From Klenkia brasiliensis (GTDB lineage: Bacteria; Actinomycetota; Actinomycetes; Mycobacteriales; Geodermatophilaceae): a DNA stretch of 64,000 bases. The DNA lies in the NCBI RefSeq assembly GCF_900100695.1, contig NZ_FNCF01000003.1, positions 186,001-250,000 of the forward strand, written 5' to 3'. The stretch's first letter is position 1; every line of letters begins with the position of its first letter. The notes beneath the pieces are model-generated. The model was not told where the DNA came from and made no database searches. It worked only from the letters and a program-made list of their open reading frames with translations. Positions 10,430-18,868 of the stretch are shown here, piece after piece. A program made the position numbers and the translations under genes.

Positions 10430-11575
10430 ATGACCTCCCCCACCGGCCCGCTGGCCGGCCTGCTCGTCGCGGACTTCTCCCGCGTGCTGGCCGGCCCGTA
10501 CTCGACGATGCTGCTCGCCGACCTGGGTGCCGAGGTGGTCAAGGTCGAGGGCCCGGCCGGGGACGACACCCGGCACTGGTCCCCGCCGGTGCGCGACGGG
10601 GTCAGCACCTACTACCTGGGCGTCAACCGCAACAAGCGGTCGGTCGCGCTGGACCTCAAGGACGACGGCGACCGGGCCGCCGCGCAGGAGCTGGCCCGCC
10701 GCGCCGACGTGCTGGTGGAGAACTTCAAGCCCGGCGGCCTGGCGCGCTTCGGCCTGGACTACGCGACGGTGTCCGCGACCAACCCTGCGGTCGTCTACGC
10801 CTCCATCAGCGGGTTCGGCAGCCAGGAGGGCGGCTCGCACCTGCCCGGCTACGACCTCATCGTGCAGGCCATCTCCGGGCTGATGAGCCTCACCGGCTCC
10901 CCCGACGGCGAGCCCTTCCGCGCCGGCATCTCGGTGTTCGACGTGGTCGCCGGCCTGCACGCCACCATCGGCGTGCTGTCCGCGCTCAACGCCCGCCACG
11001 AGACCGGCAAGGGCCAGCACGTGCAGGTCAGCCTGATGGCCTCGGCGCTGTCGGGCATGGTCAACCAGAGCTCCGCCGCCGTCGCCGGGGAGGTCGTGCC
11101 GTTCCGGATGGGCAACAGCCACCCCTCGCTGTTCCCCTACGAGCCGATGGAGTGCGCCGACGGCGAGCTGATCATCACCGCCGGCAACAACGGCCAGTTC
11201 CGCAAGCTGGTCGAGGTGCTCGGCGTGCCCGAGCTGGCCGACGACCCCCGCTTCGCCCGCAACGAGGACCGCACGGCCAACCGCGACGAGCTGCGCCCGC
11301 TGCTGGTGGAGCGGCTGCGCACCCGCGGCAAGCAGGAGTGGTTCGAGGCGATCTTCGCCGCCGGGGTGCCGTGCGGGCCGATCAACACCGTCGACGCCGG
11401 TGTCGCCTTCGCCGAGCAGGTCGGCCTGGACCCCGTCGTCCGCCCGGGTGGCATCCCCTCGATCCGCAACCCGATCACCTTCTCGGCGACGCCGCCGTCC
11501 TACCGGCTGCCCCCGCCGGCCCTGGACGAGCACGGCGCCGAGATCCGCGCCTGGCTGGAGGCCCCCGGTGACTGA
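10430..11575 (+). CDS. Class III CoA-transferase (CaiB/BaiF family)
   Basis: Transfers CoA from a donor acyl-CoA to a carboxylic acid through an aspartyl-CoA anhydride; 381 aa, cytosolic. N-terminal LLVADFSRVLAGPYSTMLLADLGAEVVKVE is the family signature region (cited in parts, residues 10-38), and NRNKRSVALDLK follows. The catalytic Asp is in PGYDLIVQAISGLM (about residue 139). The C-terminal FGAFWH-like region is replaced by GPINTVDAGV. ATG at 10430 follows GAGGAGC. The stop overlaps the GTG of the citryl-CoA-lyase-like gene by 8 bases, so the two enzymes probably act in sequence: activation of an acid, then carbon-carbon cleavage. The acid is unknown. Confidence 0.92.
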   Translation: MTSPTGPLAGLLVADFSRVLAGPYSTMLLADLGAEVVKVEGPAGDDTRHWSPPVRDGVSTYYLGVNRNKRSVALDLKDDGDRAAAQELARRADVLVENFKPGGLARFGLDYATVSATNPAVVYASISGFGSQEGGSHLPGYDLIVQAISGLMSLTGSPDGEPFRAGISVFDVVAGLHATIGVLSALNARHETGKGQHVQVSLMASALSGMVNQSSAAVAGEVVPFRMGNSHPSLFPYEPMECADGELIITAGNNGQFRKLVEVLGVPELADDPRFARNEDRTANRDELRPLLVERLRTRGKQEWFEAIFAAGVPCGPINTVDAGVAFAEQVGLDPVVRPGGIPSIRNPITFSATPPSYRLPPPALDEHGAEIRAWLEAPGD

Positions 11576-12362
11576 ACCGCGCACCTACGAGACCGCGCTC
11601 GGGGCGTCGTCCCGCGAGACCATCACGCTGCTGGGCACCGACCTGGCCCGCGACGTCATGGGCACCGTCGGCTTCGGCGAGCTGGCGTTCTGGCTGGCCA
11701 CCCAGCGCCGGCCCACCCCCGGGCAGGTGCGGGTGTTCGAGGCCGTGCTCGCCGCGCTGGCCGACCACGGGTTCACCCCCACCGCGATCGTCACCCGGCT
11801 CACCTACCTGTCCGCCCCGGACTCCGTGCAGGGGGCGCTGGCCGCCGGGCTGCTCGGCGGCGGTTCCCGCTTCCTCGGCGTCACCGAGGACTGCGGCCGG
11901 TTCCTCGACGACGTGCTGCAGGCCCAGGACACCCTGCCCACCGACGACGCCGGCTGGGACGCCCTGGCCCTGTCCGTCGTGCGGCGCGAGCGGGACGCCA
12001 GGCGGTTCGTGCCGGGCCTGGGCCACCACGTGCACAAGGACGGCGACCCCCGCACCCCGCGGCTGATGCAGATCGCCGCCGAGGAGGAGCAGACCGGCCC
12101 GCACCTGGCGCTGTTCGCCGCCATCGGCCGGGTGCACCCGCAGGTGCTGGGCAAGACCCTGCCGCTCAACGGTGCCGGGGTCTGCGGGGCGGCGCTGGCC
12201 GACCTCGGCCTGCCGCTGCCGCTGCTGCGCGGGTTCGCCCTGCTGGCCCGCACCGCCGGACTGATCGGTCAGCTGGCCGAGGAGCTGCGGCACCCGGTCG
12301 CAGGAGACATCTTCCTGTCCGTGGACCTGAACAACCGCTCGGTCGCCCCCGACCCGAGCTGA
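11568..12362 (+). CDS. Citryl-CoA lyase / short citrate-synthase-like protein
   Basis: A 264-aa protein matching only the C-terminal part of the citrate synthase fold, as in stand-alone citryl-CoA-lyase-type proteins. The strongest mark is FVPGLGHHVHKDGDPRTPRL, equivalent to the GHxVYK-DPR loop of citrate synthase that carries the second catalytic His. The glycine-rich segment AAGLLGGGSRFLGV sits where citrate synthase has its first catalytic His, and that His appears to be missing. The Asp in CGAALADLGLP may replace the third catalytic residue. GTG start overlaps the CoA-transferase stop. Cleavage of a 3-hydroxy-acyl-CoA (citryl-, citramalyl- or malyl-like) to acetyl-CoA is the likely chemistry; the exact substrate is unknown. 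Confidence 0.75.
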   Translation: MTEPRTYETALGASSRETITLLGTDLARDVMGTVGFGELAFWLATQRRPTPGQVRVFEAVLAALADHGFTPTAIVTRLTYLSAPDSVQGALAAGLLGGGSRFLGVTEDCGRFLDDVLQAQDTLPTDDAGWDALALSVVRRERDARRFVPGLGHHVHKDGDPRTPRLMQIAAEEEQTGPHLALFAAIGRVHPQVLGKTLPLNGAGVCGAALADLGLPLPLLRGFALLARTAGLIGQLAEELRHPVAGDIFLSVDLNNRSVAPDPS

Positions 12363-12394
12363 CCCCTGATCCTGACCGACCGATGGAGGCAGCA

Positions 12395-13255
12395 GTGCAG
12401 CTCGTCACCGAGGACAACATCACCGACCTCGCGGCCGCCCGGTGGGCCACCGCGCACGACCCCCGCACCGCGGAGCTGATGAGCGCGCTGGTGCGGCACC
12501 TGCACGCCTTCGCCCGCGAGGTGAAGCTGACCGAGGCGGAGTGGATGGCCGCCATCCAGTGGCTCAACCGCACGGGGCAAATCAGCAACGAGAAGCGCGA
12601 GGAGTTCATCCTCACCTCCGACGTGCTGGGCCTGTCGATGCTGGTCGTGCAGATGAACCAGCGGCTGGACCCCCGCGCCACCCCGGCCACCGTGCTCGGG
12701 CCCTTCCACATCGACGGGTCCCCCGAGCTCGGCTACGGCGAGGACATGTCCGAGGACGTGTCGGGCACCCCGCTGTTCCTGCACGGCCGGGTCGTGGACC
12801 TCGACGGCAACCCGGTCGGCGGCGCGGTCCTCGACGTGTGGCAGGCCGACGACGACGGGCTGTACGAGACCCAGCACCCCGAGGTCGACGAGGCCCGGCT
12901 GCGCGCCAAGTACACCGCCCGGGAGGACGGCTCGTTCGCCATCCGCACGGTGGCGCCGCTGGGCTACACCATCCCGATGGACGGCCCGGTCGGCGAGCTC
13001 ATCTCCCGCACCGACATCTCCGAGTACCGCCCGGCCCACTTCCACGTGCTGCTCAACGTGCCTGGCTACCGGCCGCTGATCACGCACCTGTTCCAGGAGG
13101 GCGCCGACTACCTGGACAGCGACGTCGTGTTCGGCGTCAAGGAGCAGCTGGTCGTGCACTACGAGCCGCACGAGGGCGGGACGTTCCCCGACGGCACCCC
13201 GGTCGAGGGGCCGTGGTTCGAGGCCACCTACGACTTCGTGCTGCAGCCGGCCTGA
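12395..13255 (+). CDS. Intradiol ring-cleavage dioxygenase (catechol/hydroxyquinol 1,2-dioxygenase type)
   Basis: Non-haem Fe(III) enzyme that opens a 1,2-dihydroxy or 1,2,4-trihydroxy aromatic ring between the hydroxyls. It has 286 aa with an N-terminal helical dimerisation domain (about 1-100) and a C-terminal beta sandwich. The four iron ligands are visible: Tyr in DDDGLYETQ, Tyr in PLGYTIPMDG, and both His of RPAHFHVLL. GTG at 12395 is preferred over the ATG at 12383 because GGAGG lies 6 bases before it. The length and N-terminal domain fit hydroxyquinol or catechol dioxygenases rather than protocatechuate enzymes. It is the last gene of the IclR-facing operon, 32 bases after the lyase-like gene. 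Confidence 0.88.
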   Translation: MQLVTEDNITDLAAARWATAHDPRTAELMSALVRHLHAFAREVKLTEAEWMAAIQWLNRTGQISNEKREEFILTSDVLGLSMLVVQMNQRLDPRATPATVLGPFHIDGSPELGYGEDMSEDVSGTPLFLHGRVVDLDGNPVGGAVLDVWQADDDGLYETQHPEVDEARLRAKYTAREDGSFAIRTVAPLGYTIPMDGPVGELISRTDISEYRPAHFHVLLNVPGYRPLITHLFQEGADYLDSDVVFGVKEQLVVHYEPHEGGTFPDGTPVEGPWFEATYDFVLQPA

Positions 13256-13259
13256 CGCC

Positions 13260-14174
13260 TCAGCGCCCCGGCGGCTGACCACCGCCGCCGGGGCCGCCGC
13301 CGGTCCCCCCGCCCACCGAGCCGCCACCGGCCTGGGTGGTCGTGTCGACGCCGACACCCATCGCGACCGCGTAGCCGGCGTCGACCGACCCGGTGACGGT
13401 CGGGGTCTCCAGCTCCCAGCCGTCGGAGAAGACGCCGTCGGTGGCGAGGCTGACGCGGGACAGGTTGGCCACCGACGCCTCGTACCCGTCGGTGGCGTAC
13501 ACGGCCTCGCAGGCGTCCTGCGGCAGCGCGACCTGGGAGGTGGCGACGGCGCTGGTCGAGTCGGTGATCGAGTCGACGTCGGGGTAGACCTCGACGTGGA
13601 TGTGCGGCCACCGGCCGTCGTAGCAGGCCGGCCAGGTGCTGGTGAAGGTCACGACCCCGTCGGCGTCGGCGACCTGCACGCCGCGCAGGAAGTTCTGGTC
13701 GGTGACGCCGTCGGAGTACAGCGAGTAGCCGCCCTCCCGGGTGGCGTGCCAGACGTAGACCGCGGCGCCCTCGTAGGGCACCCCGGCGGCCAGGTCCTGC
13801 ACCGTCAGGGTCAAGGTCATGGGCACGCCCTCGGCGGTGCCCGAGAACTCGCCGAAGCTGGTGGTGATGTCCGAGCGCACGATCCCGCTCTGCGACAGCA
13901 CGTCCGGGCCGTTGGAGCCGTCGCCCGGGTAGGGGCCGGCCGTCTCCTCCGGGATCTCCCCGGTCGAGGTGGTCGAGGTGGTCGCCGCCGCCGCGCTGGT
14001 CGTCGTGCTGCTGCTGCCGCCGCAGGCGGCCAGCCCGAGGCCTGCGGCGCCGATGCCGAGGAACCCCAGCACGCGGCGGCGGCTGAGCAGGGTGTCCAGG
14101 TCGAACCGGAGCCCCTGGTCGACCACCTCCTCGTCGGGGCGGGGCAGCGGGCGGCCTTCGTAGCTCGTCGTCAT
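13260..14174 (-). CDS. Tat-exported lipoprotein with intradiol dioxygenase domain
   Basis: Extracytoplasmic homologue of protocatechuate/catechol dioxygenases, 304 aa. The N-terminus has a twin-arginine motif SRRRVLGFLG (about residues 31-40) and a lipobox LAAC ending at Cys51, then a Ser/Thr-rich linker (54-71). The dioxygenase domain starts at about 75 with ETAGPYPGDG; candidate iron ligands are the Tyr residues of GGYSLYSDG and the His pair of RWPHIHVEVY. The C-terminal 25 residues are Gly-rich. Such membrane-anchored dioxygenases are common in actinobacteria but their substrates are mostly undefined. It is convergent with the cytosolic dioxygenase, 4 bases apart. The region after it (14175-14294) is a divergent promoter gap with the polymerase gene. 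Confidence 0.85.
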   Translation of the reverse strand: MTTSYEGRPLPRPDEEVVDQGLRFDLDTLLSRRRVLGFLGIGAAGLGLAACGGSSSTTTSAAAATTSTTSTGEIPEETAGPYPGDGSNGPDVLSQSGIVRSDITTSFGEFSGTAEGVPMTLTLTVQDLAAGVPYEGAAVYVWHATREGGYSLYSDGVTDQNFLRGVQVADADGVVTFTSTWPACYDGRWPHIHVEVYPDVDSITDSTSAVATSQVALPQDACEAVYATDGYEASVANLSRVSLATDGVFSDGWELETPTVTGSVDAGYAVAMGVGVDTTTQAGGGSVGGGTGGGPGGGGQPPGR

Positions 14175-14294
14175 GCACCCACCGTGCGGGCCGTCCCCGA
14201 GCACCCGGTCAGCGACACCTGTGCGCCCCGTGTGCACCCGCTGCGGCCCCGGACGGGGCGCCGGGGTGTCGGAGGGGCGCGGGAGACTGCACCC

Positions 14295-15914
14295 GTGGTG
14301 TCGACGGTCGTGCTGCGGCGGGTGGGCGACGGCGTCCGCGCGCACGCCGACGACGGTGCCGTGCACGACCTGGCCCGCGCCGACCTGCCCGCGTGGGTGA
14401 CCTCCCGCGAGGCCGACCGCCCCCGCTGGGTCTGGGACGACACCACCCGGTGGTACCCGCGGCTGCTGGCCGCCGGCGTCCGGGTGGAGCGCTGCACCGA
14501 CCTGCGGCTGACCCACGCGGTCCTGCGCCGCTCCCCCCACGTCGACCAGCAGCTGCTGGCCGACGACGGCTGGGACGCCCTGGCCCCGGTGGTGCCCGAG
14601 GAGGCCACGCTCTTCGCCCTCGACGACCCCGCCGACGCCCTGGACCCGGTCGCCGAGCACGCCCGCCAGCAGCGGGCGCTGGCCGCCTCCACCGAGCGCG
14701 GGCGGCTGGGGCTGCTGCTGGCCGCGGAGTCCGCCGCCGCGCTGGTGGCCGCCGAGATGCAGCACGCCGGCATGCCGTGGCGGGCCGACGTGCACGACCG
14801 GCTGCTCTCCGCGCTGGTCGGTCCGCGCCCGCCCGCCGGGCAGCGCCCGGCCGGGCTGGAGGCGATGCTGCCGGGCATCCGCGCCGCGTTCGGCCAGCCG
14901 GCGCTCAACCCCGACTCCCCCGTCGAGCTGCTGGCCGGGCTGCGGGCCGCCGGGCTGGACGTCGCCGACACCCGCTCCTGGACGCTGCGCGAGCTCGACC
15001 ACCCCGGCATCGAGCCGCTGCTGCGGTACAAGAAGCTGCTGCGGCTGGTGCAGGCCAACGGCTGGGCGTGGCTGGACACCTGGGTGCGCGACGGCCGGTT
15101 CCGCCCGGTCCTGCTGCCCGGCGGCGTGGTCACCGGCCGGTGGGCCGCGCAGGGCGGCGGTGCGCTCAGCGCCCCGGTGCAGCTGCGCGGGGCCGCGGTG
15201 GCCGACGAGGGCTGGCGGTTCGTCGTCGCCGACGTCGCCCAGCTCGAGCCCCGGGTGCTGGCCGGCATGAGCCGCGACGCCGCGATGGCGCAGGCCGCGC
15301 GGGCCCGCGACCTCTACCAGGGCGTGGTGGACGCCGGCGTGGTCGCCACCCGCGCGCAGGCCAAGGTCGGGCTCATCGGCGCGCTCTACGGCGGCACCCG
15401 CGGCGAGAGCGGGCTGGTGCTGCCCCGGCTGGCCCGCCGCTACCCGGCCGCCCTGGGCCTGGTGGAGCAGGCGGCCCGGGCCGGCGAGCGCGGCGAGGTG
15501 GTCACCACCCTGCTGGGCCGGGGCTCCCCGCGGCCGGGTCCGTTCGGCGGCGCGGACGACGACGACAGCCACGATGCGGTGGCCGGGCGGGCCGCCGACG
15601 CGCGGCGCCGCTCGTGGGGCCGGTTCACCCGCAACTTCGTCGTGCAGGGCACCGGCGCGGAGTGGGCGTCGTGCTGGCTGGCCGACCTCCGGAACCGGTT
15701 GTGGCGCCTCGGCGGGGGCAGGCTGACCGACCGGCCGCACCTGGTGTTCTTCCTGCACGACGAGGTGGTCGTGCACACCCCCGAGGCGCTGGCCGGCGAG
15801 GTCACCGAGGCGGTGCGGGCCGCGGCCGCCGAGGCCGGCCGGCTGCTGTTCGGCACCTTCCCCGTCGACTTCCCCCTGGACGTCGCGGTGGTCGCGTCCT
15901 GGGCCGACGCCTGA
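14295..15914 (+). CDS. Family A DNA polymerase domain protein (annotated in relatives as 3'-5' exonuclease/polymerase)
   Basis: Stand-alone PolA-like polymerase of 539 aa, lacking the 5' nuclease of DNA polymerase I. Polymerase motifs are intact: motif A VVADVAQLEPRVLAG (catalytic Asp), motif B RAQAKVGLIGALYGG with Arg and Lys for dNTP binding, and motif C FFLHDEVVVH. The N-terminal about 200 residues correspond in position to the 3'-5' exonuclease domain, but I see no DxE motif; only a weak Exo II-like section CTDLRLTHAVL. It is probably an accessory repair polymerase in addition to the chromosomal polA. GTG at 14295 chosen; a second GTG follows immediately. It stands alone, 19 bases before a PucR-type regulator. 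Confidence 0.8.
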   Translation: MVSTVVLRRVGDGVRAHADDGAVHDLARADLPAWVTSREADRPRWVWDDTTRWYPRLLAAGVRVERCTDLRLTHAVLRRSPHVDQQLLADDGWDALAPVVPEEATLFALDDPADALDPVAEHARQQRALAASTERGRLGLLLAAESAAALVAAEMQHAGMPWRADVHDRLLSALVGPRPPAGQRPAGLEAMLPGIRAAFGQPALNPDSPVELLAGLRAAGLDVADTRSWTLRELDHPGIEPLLRYKKLLRLVQANGWAWLDTWVRDGRFRPVLLPGGVVTGRWAAQGGGALSAPVQLRGAAVADEGWRFVVADVAQLEPRVLAGMSRDAAMAQAARARDLYQGVVDAGVVATRAQAKVGLIGALYGGTRGESGLVLPRLARRYPAALGLVEQAARAGERGEVVTTLLGRGSPRPGPFGGADDDDSHDAVAGRAADARRRSWGRFTRNFVVQGTGAEWASCWLADLRNRLWRLGGGRLTDRPHLVFFLHDEVVVHTPEALAGEVTEAVRAAAAEAGRLLFGTFPVDFPLDVAVVASWADA

Positions 15915-15933
15915 GCGCACCTACCATCCGCGG

Positions 15934-17142
15934 GTGCCCTCCGACCGGGTCCAGCAGCTGGTGGACTCCCTCGCCGAGCAGCTGCAGCGCTCCGTCGTCG
16001 TGGACGACCCGCAGGTGCGGCTGCTCGCCACCAGCCGGCACTTCGGCGACGAGGACGACGTCCGGGTCCGCGCGGTGCTGCAGCGCGACGCCGGCAGCGC
16101 CGCGGTGGCCCACGTGCTCGGCGCCGGGGTGGCCGGCTGGCAGCGGGCCGGCTGGATCCCCGCCGAGCCGGGCATCGGCATGCACCCGCGGTGGTGCCTT
16201 CCGGTTCGGTGGCAGGGCGAGCTGCTCGGCCTGCTCATGGTCATCGACGCGCACGCCGGGCTGTCGGCCGCCGAGACCGGGCTGATCGCCGCGGCCGGGG
16301 AGCAGCTGGCCGCCGTCCTGGTGGCCGACCGGCACGCCGCCGACGCCGCCACCGCCGAGCGGGACGCCGCGGTCGCCGCGCTGCTGTCCCCGCTGCCCGC
16401 CGACCGGGCGCGGGCCCTCGCCGAGCTGGCCGGCACGCTGCCCGCCGGACGGCACATCCGGGCCGTGGCGCTGCGGCTCACCGACGTCGCCCCGGAGGAC
16501 GCCGAGCAGGCCCGCGCCGCCGTCCGCCGGGCGCTGGCCGCGCGGCCGGGCACGCTCGCCACCGCCGGCCCCGACGCCGGCACCGCGCTGCTGGTCACCG
16601 CCGGCCCGTTGGACGGCGTCGCCGCGGCGGAGGCCGCCCGGCGCATGGTCGCGGAAGCCCGGGCCGTCGCGGCGGGCAGGTTCGGCGCGGTCGCCGGCAC
16701 CGGCCCGGGCGTCGAGGGCCTGGACCGGGCGTGGACATCGGCCCGCACCGCGGCGCTGGCCACCCGGGCGGTGCCGCGGCTGCAGCCCGGCCCGGTCGTG
16801 GACGGCACCGCCCTCGGGGTGCACGAGGTGCTGCTGCGGGTGCCCGCCGAGGCCTGGGACGAGACCGCGCTGCCCCCGGAGCTGCACGCGCTGCGCGCCG
16901 CCGACCCGCGGGGCCGGCTGACCGCGACCCTGGCCGCCTGGTTGGACGCCGGCGGCAACGCCCCGGCCGCTGCGGATGCCGTGCACGTGCACCGCACCAC
17001 GCTGCACTACCGGCTGGACCGGGTCCGCGAGCTCACCGGCGCCGACCTCGACGACGGTGCCACCCGGCTGCGCCTGCACCTCGGCCTGCAGGTGGCCCGG
17101 TACCTGGGATGGTTCCTCCCTGGCGAGCACGGGGGGCCCTGA
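15934..17142 (+). CDS. PucR/CdaR-type transcriptional regulator with GAF-like sensor
   Basis: Regulator of 402 aa. The N-terminal about 130 residues look like a GAF sensor (VVVDDPQVRLLATSRHFGDE, LPVRWQGELLGLLMVIDAH, then a helix AAGEQLAAVLVADR). The centre has the GGDEF-like fold of the CdaR family without GGDEF residues. The C-terminus has the PucR helix-turn-helix AADAVHVHRTTLHYRLDRVR. Family members usually activate adjacent catabolic genes. The downstream alpha/beta hydrolase and SDR, 54 bases away on the same strand, are the natural targets. The effector is unknown. Confidence 0.85.
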   Translation: MPSDRVQQLVDSLAEQLQRSVVVDDPQVRLLATSRHFGDEDDVRVRAVLQRDAGSAAVAHVLGAGVAGWQRAGWIPAEPGIGMHPRWCLPVRWQGELLGLLMVIDAHAGLSAAETGLIAAAGEQLAAVLVADRHAADAATAERDAAVAALLSPLPADRARALAELAGTLPAGRHIRAVALRLTDVAPEDAEQARAAVRRALAARPGTLATAGPDAGTALLVTAGPLDGVAAAEAARRMVAEARAVAAGRFGAVAGTGPGVEGLDRAWTSARTAALATRAVPRLQPGPVVDGTALGVHEVLLRVPAEAWDETALPPELHALRAADPRGRLTATLAAWLDAGGNAPAAADAVHVHRTTLHYRLDRVRELTGADLDDGATRLRLHLGLQVARYLGWFLPGEHGGP

Positions 17143-17153
17143 CCCTGCTCGCC
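17122..17153 (+). terminator. Possible hairpin around the end of the PucR-type gene
   Basis: GGCGAGCA (17122-17129) pairs with TGCTCGCC (17146-17153) across a 16-base loop that includes the stop codon. The stem is moderate and the loop long, so termination here is only possible, not certain. Confidence 0.28.
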
Positions 17154-17196
17154 GGGGAGGTGGTGCTCCAGGTCACAGCCCACCGATGATCAGCTC

Positions 17197-18054
17197 ATGG
17201 CCACGTACACCACGACCGACGGCGTCGACCTGGACGTCCGCGACACCGGCGCCACCGACAGCGGCCGCACCCTGGTGCTGGTGCACGGCTGGTCCCAGTC
17301 CCGCGCGACGTGGGACCGGGTCCTCCCGCTGCTGGCCGCACGGCACCGGGTGGTCAGCTACGACCAGCGCGGCCACGGGCTGTCGGGCAAGCCCGACCAC
17401 GGCGCCCGGGTGGCCCGGCTGGCCGCCGACCTCCGCGAGGTCACCGCGCACCTGGGTCTGCGCTCCTACGACCTGGTCGGGCACTCGATGGGCGCATCGG
17501 TCGGCTGGAGCCTGATCGACAGCTTCGGCACCGGCTCGCTGGACTCCTTCACCGTGCTCGACCAGCCCAGCGCCTGCGTGGTGCAGCCGTGGATGACCCC
17601 CGAGGAGGGGGCGGCGGCGGGCGCGATCCTGGACTTCCCCAGCACCGAGGGGTTCGTCGGCGCGGTCGGGGGCCCGGAGGCCCACGAGCCGCGGCACGCC
17701 TTCCTCACCTCGATGCTGAGCACGGACATCCCCGCCGACGACCTGGCGCACCTGTTCGAGGAGAACCTGCGGATGCCCGGCCCCTGGGGCGCCCGGCTGC
17801 TGCTCGACCACGCCATGCAGGACTGGCGCGACGTGCTGCCGCTCATCGACGTCCCGGTGCTGGTGGTCGGCGGTGAGGTCAGCCACGTCTCCCCCGACTC
17901 GCAGCGCTGGACCGCCGAGCACATCCCGGGCGCGCAGCTGCGGGTGTTCACCCGGTCCGAGGGCGGGTCGCACTTCCCGTTCTTCGAGGGCCCGGAGACC
18001 TTCGCGACGGCGCTGCTGGAGTTCCTCGACGGCACCCCGGGGCCCCGTGCCTGA
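17197..18054 (+). CDS. Alpha/beta hydrolase
   Basis: Serine hydrolase of 285 aa, cytosolic, with the alpha/beta fold common to esterases, haloalkane dehalogenases and lactonases. The oxyanion loop is LVLVHGWSQSRATW; the nucleophile elbow is LVGHSMGASVGW (Ser about 98). Acid residue candidates lie in VVGGEVSHVSPDS, and the catalytic His is in GGSHFPFFEGPE. The strand before the lid contains YDQRGHGLSGKP, typical of the family. The stop overlaps the start of the SDR gene by 8 bases, so the two are translationally coupled. Substrate unknown; a lactone or ester feeding the SDR is possible. Confidence 0.88.
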   Translation: MATYTTTDGVDLDVRDTGATDSGRTLVLVHGWSQSRATWDRVLPLLAARHRVVSYDQRGHGLSGKPDHGARVARLAADLREVTAHLGLRSYDLVGHSMGASVGWSLIDSFGTGSLDSFTVLDQPSACVVQPWMTPEEGAAAGAILDFPSTEGFVGAVGGPEAHEPRHAFLTSMLSTDIPADDLAHLFEENLRMPGPWGARLLLDHAMQDWRDVLPLIDVPVLVVGGEVSHVSPDSQRWTAEHIPGAQLRVFTRSEGGSHFPFFEGPETFATALLEFLDGTPGPRA

Positions 18055-18850
18055 CCTCCGGCTGGCCGGTCGCACCGCCGTCGTGTTCGGCGGCGGGACG
18101 ACCACCGGCGGTCCCGACGGGATCAGCTCCATCGGCGCCGCCTCGGCACGCACGTTCGCCCGGCAGGGAGCACGGGTCGCCGTCGTCGACCGGGACGCCG
18201 CGGCCGCCGACCGCACCGTCGCCGCGGTGCGGGCCGACGGCGGCGACGCGGAGGCGCTGGTCGCCGACGTCACCGACCCCGCGCAGGTGCAGGCCGCCGT
18301 CGCCGCCGTCGTGGACCGCACCGGCCGGCTGGACGTCGTGCAGAACACCGTCGGCGCGACCGTGCTCGGTGCCGTCGAGGACCTGACGCTGACCGACTGG
18401 CACCGCGCGCTGGCGGTCAACCTGGACAGCGTCTTCCTCACCGCGCAGGCGACCCTGCCGCACCTGCTGGTGCGGGGCGGGTCGATGGTGAACGTGTCCT
18501 CGACGGCTTCGATCCGCTGGACCGGCTACCCCTACCCCGGCTACGCCGCCGCGAAGGCGGGGGTGAACCAGCTGACCCGGAGCCTCGCGCTGCAGTACGC
18601 CGACCGCGGCGTCCGGGTCAACGCACTGCTGGTGGGGCTGGTGGACACCCCGCTGGTCTACGCCCAGCTGGCCGGGGACGCCTCGGTCGAGCAGGTGCGC
18701 GCCGAGCGGGACGCGCTGAGCCCGACCGGCCGGATGGGCACCGCGCAGGACGTGGCCGACGCCGCCCTGTTCCTCGCCTCCGACGAGTCCCGCTACGTCA
18801 CCGGCGTGCTCCTGCCGGTGGACGGCGGCCTCTCGGCGCGGGCGATGTAG
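18047..18850 (+). CDS. SDR family oxidoreductase
   Basis: Classical-type short-chain dehydrogenase, 267 aa. The Rossmann glycine motif is expanded: VVFGGGTTTGGPDGISSIG in place of TGxxxGxG, an unusual insertion next to the cofactor. Other motifs are normal: VQNTVGATVLG (NAG equivalent), VNVSSTASIRW (catalytic Ser), PGYAAAKAGVNQL (Tyr and Lys), and the C-terminal GVLLPVDGGLSARAM. The longer cofactor loop recalls the cis-diol dehydrogenase-like SDRs that carry extra residues there. GTG start at 18047 overlaps the hydrolase stop. It ends 18 bases before the convergent ABC permease gene. Confidence 0.87.
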   Translation: MPDLRLAGRTAVVFGGGTTTGGPDGISSIGAASARTFARQGARVAVVDRDAAAADRTVAAVRADGGDAEALVADVTDPAQVQAAVAAVVDRTGRLDVVQNTVGATVLGAVEDLTLTDWHRALAVNLDSVFLTAQATLPHLLVRGGSMVNVSSTASIRWTGYPYPGYAAAKAGVNQLTRSLALQYADRGVRVNALLVGLVDTPLVYAQLAGDASVEQVRAERDALSPTGRMGTAQDVADAALFLASDESRYVTGVLLPVDGGLSARAM

Positions 18851-18868
18851 GTCCGGGCCTGCGACAGG

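Noticed and set aside
13260-13330. Gly-rich coding end of the Tat dioxygenase as a repeat element
   Set aside because: The GGC/GGT run is codon usage for a Gly-rich tail; there is no regular repeat unit.
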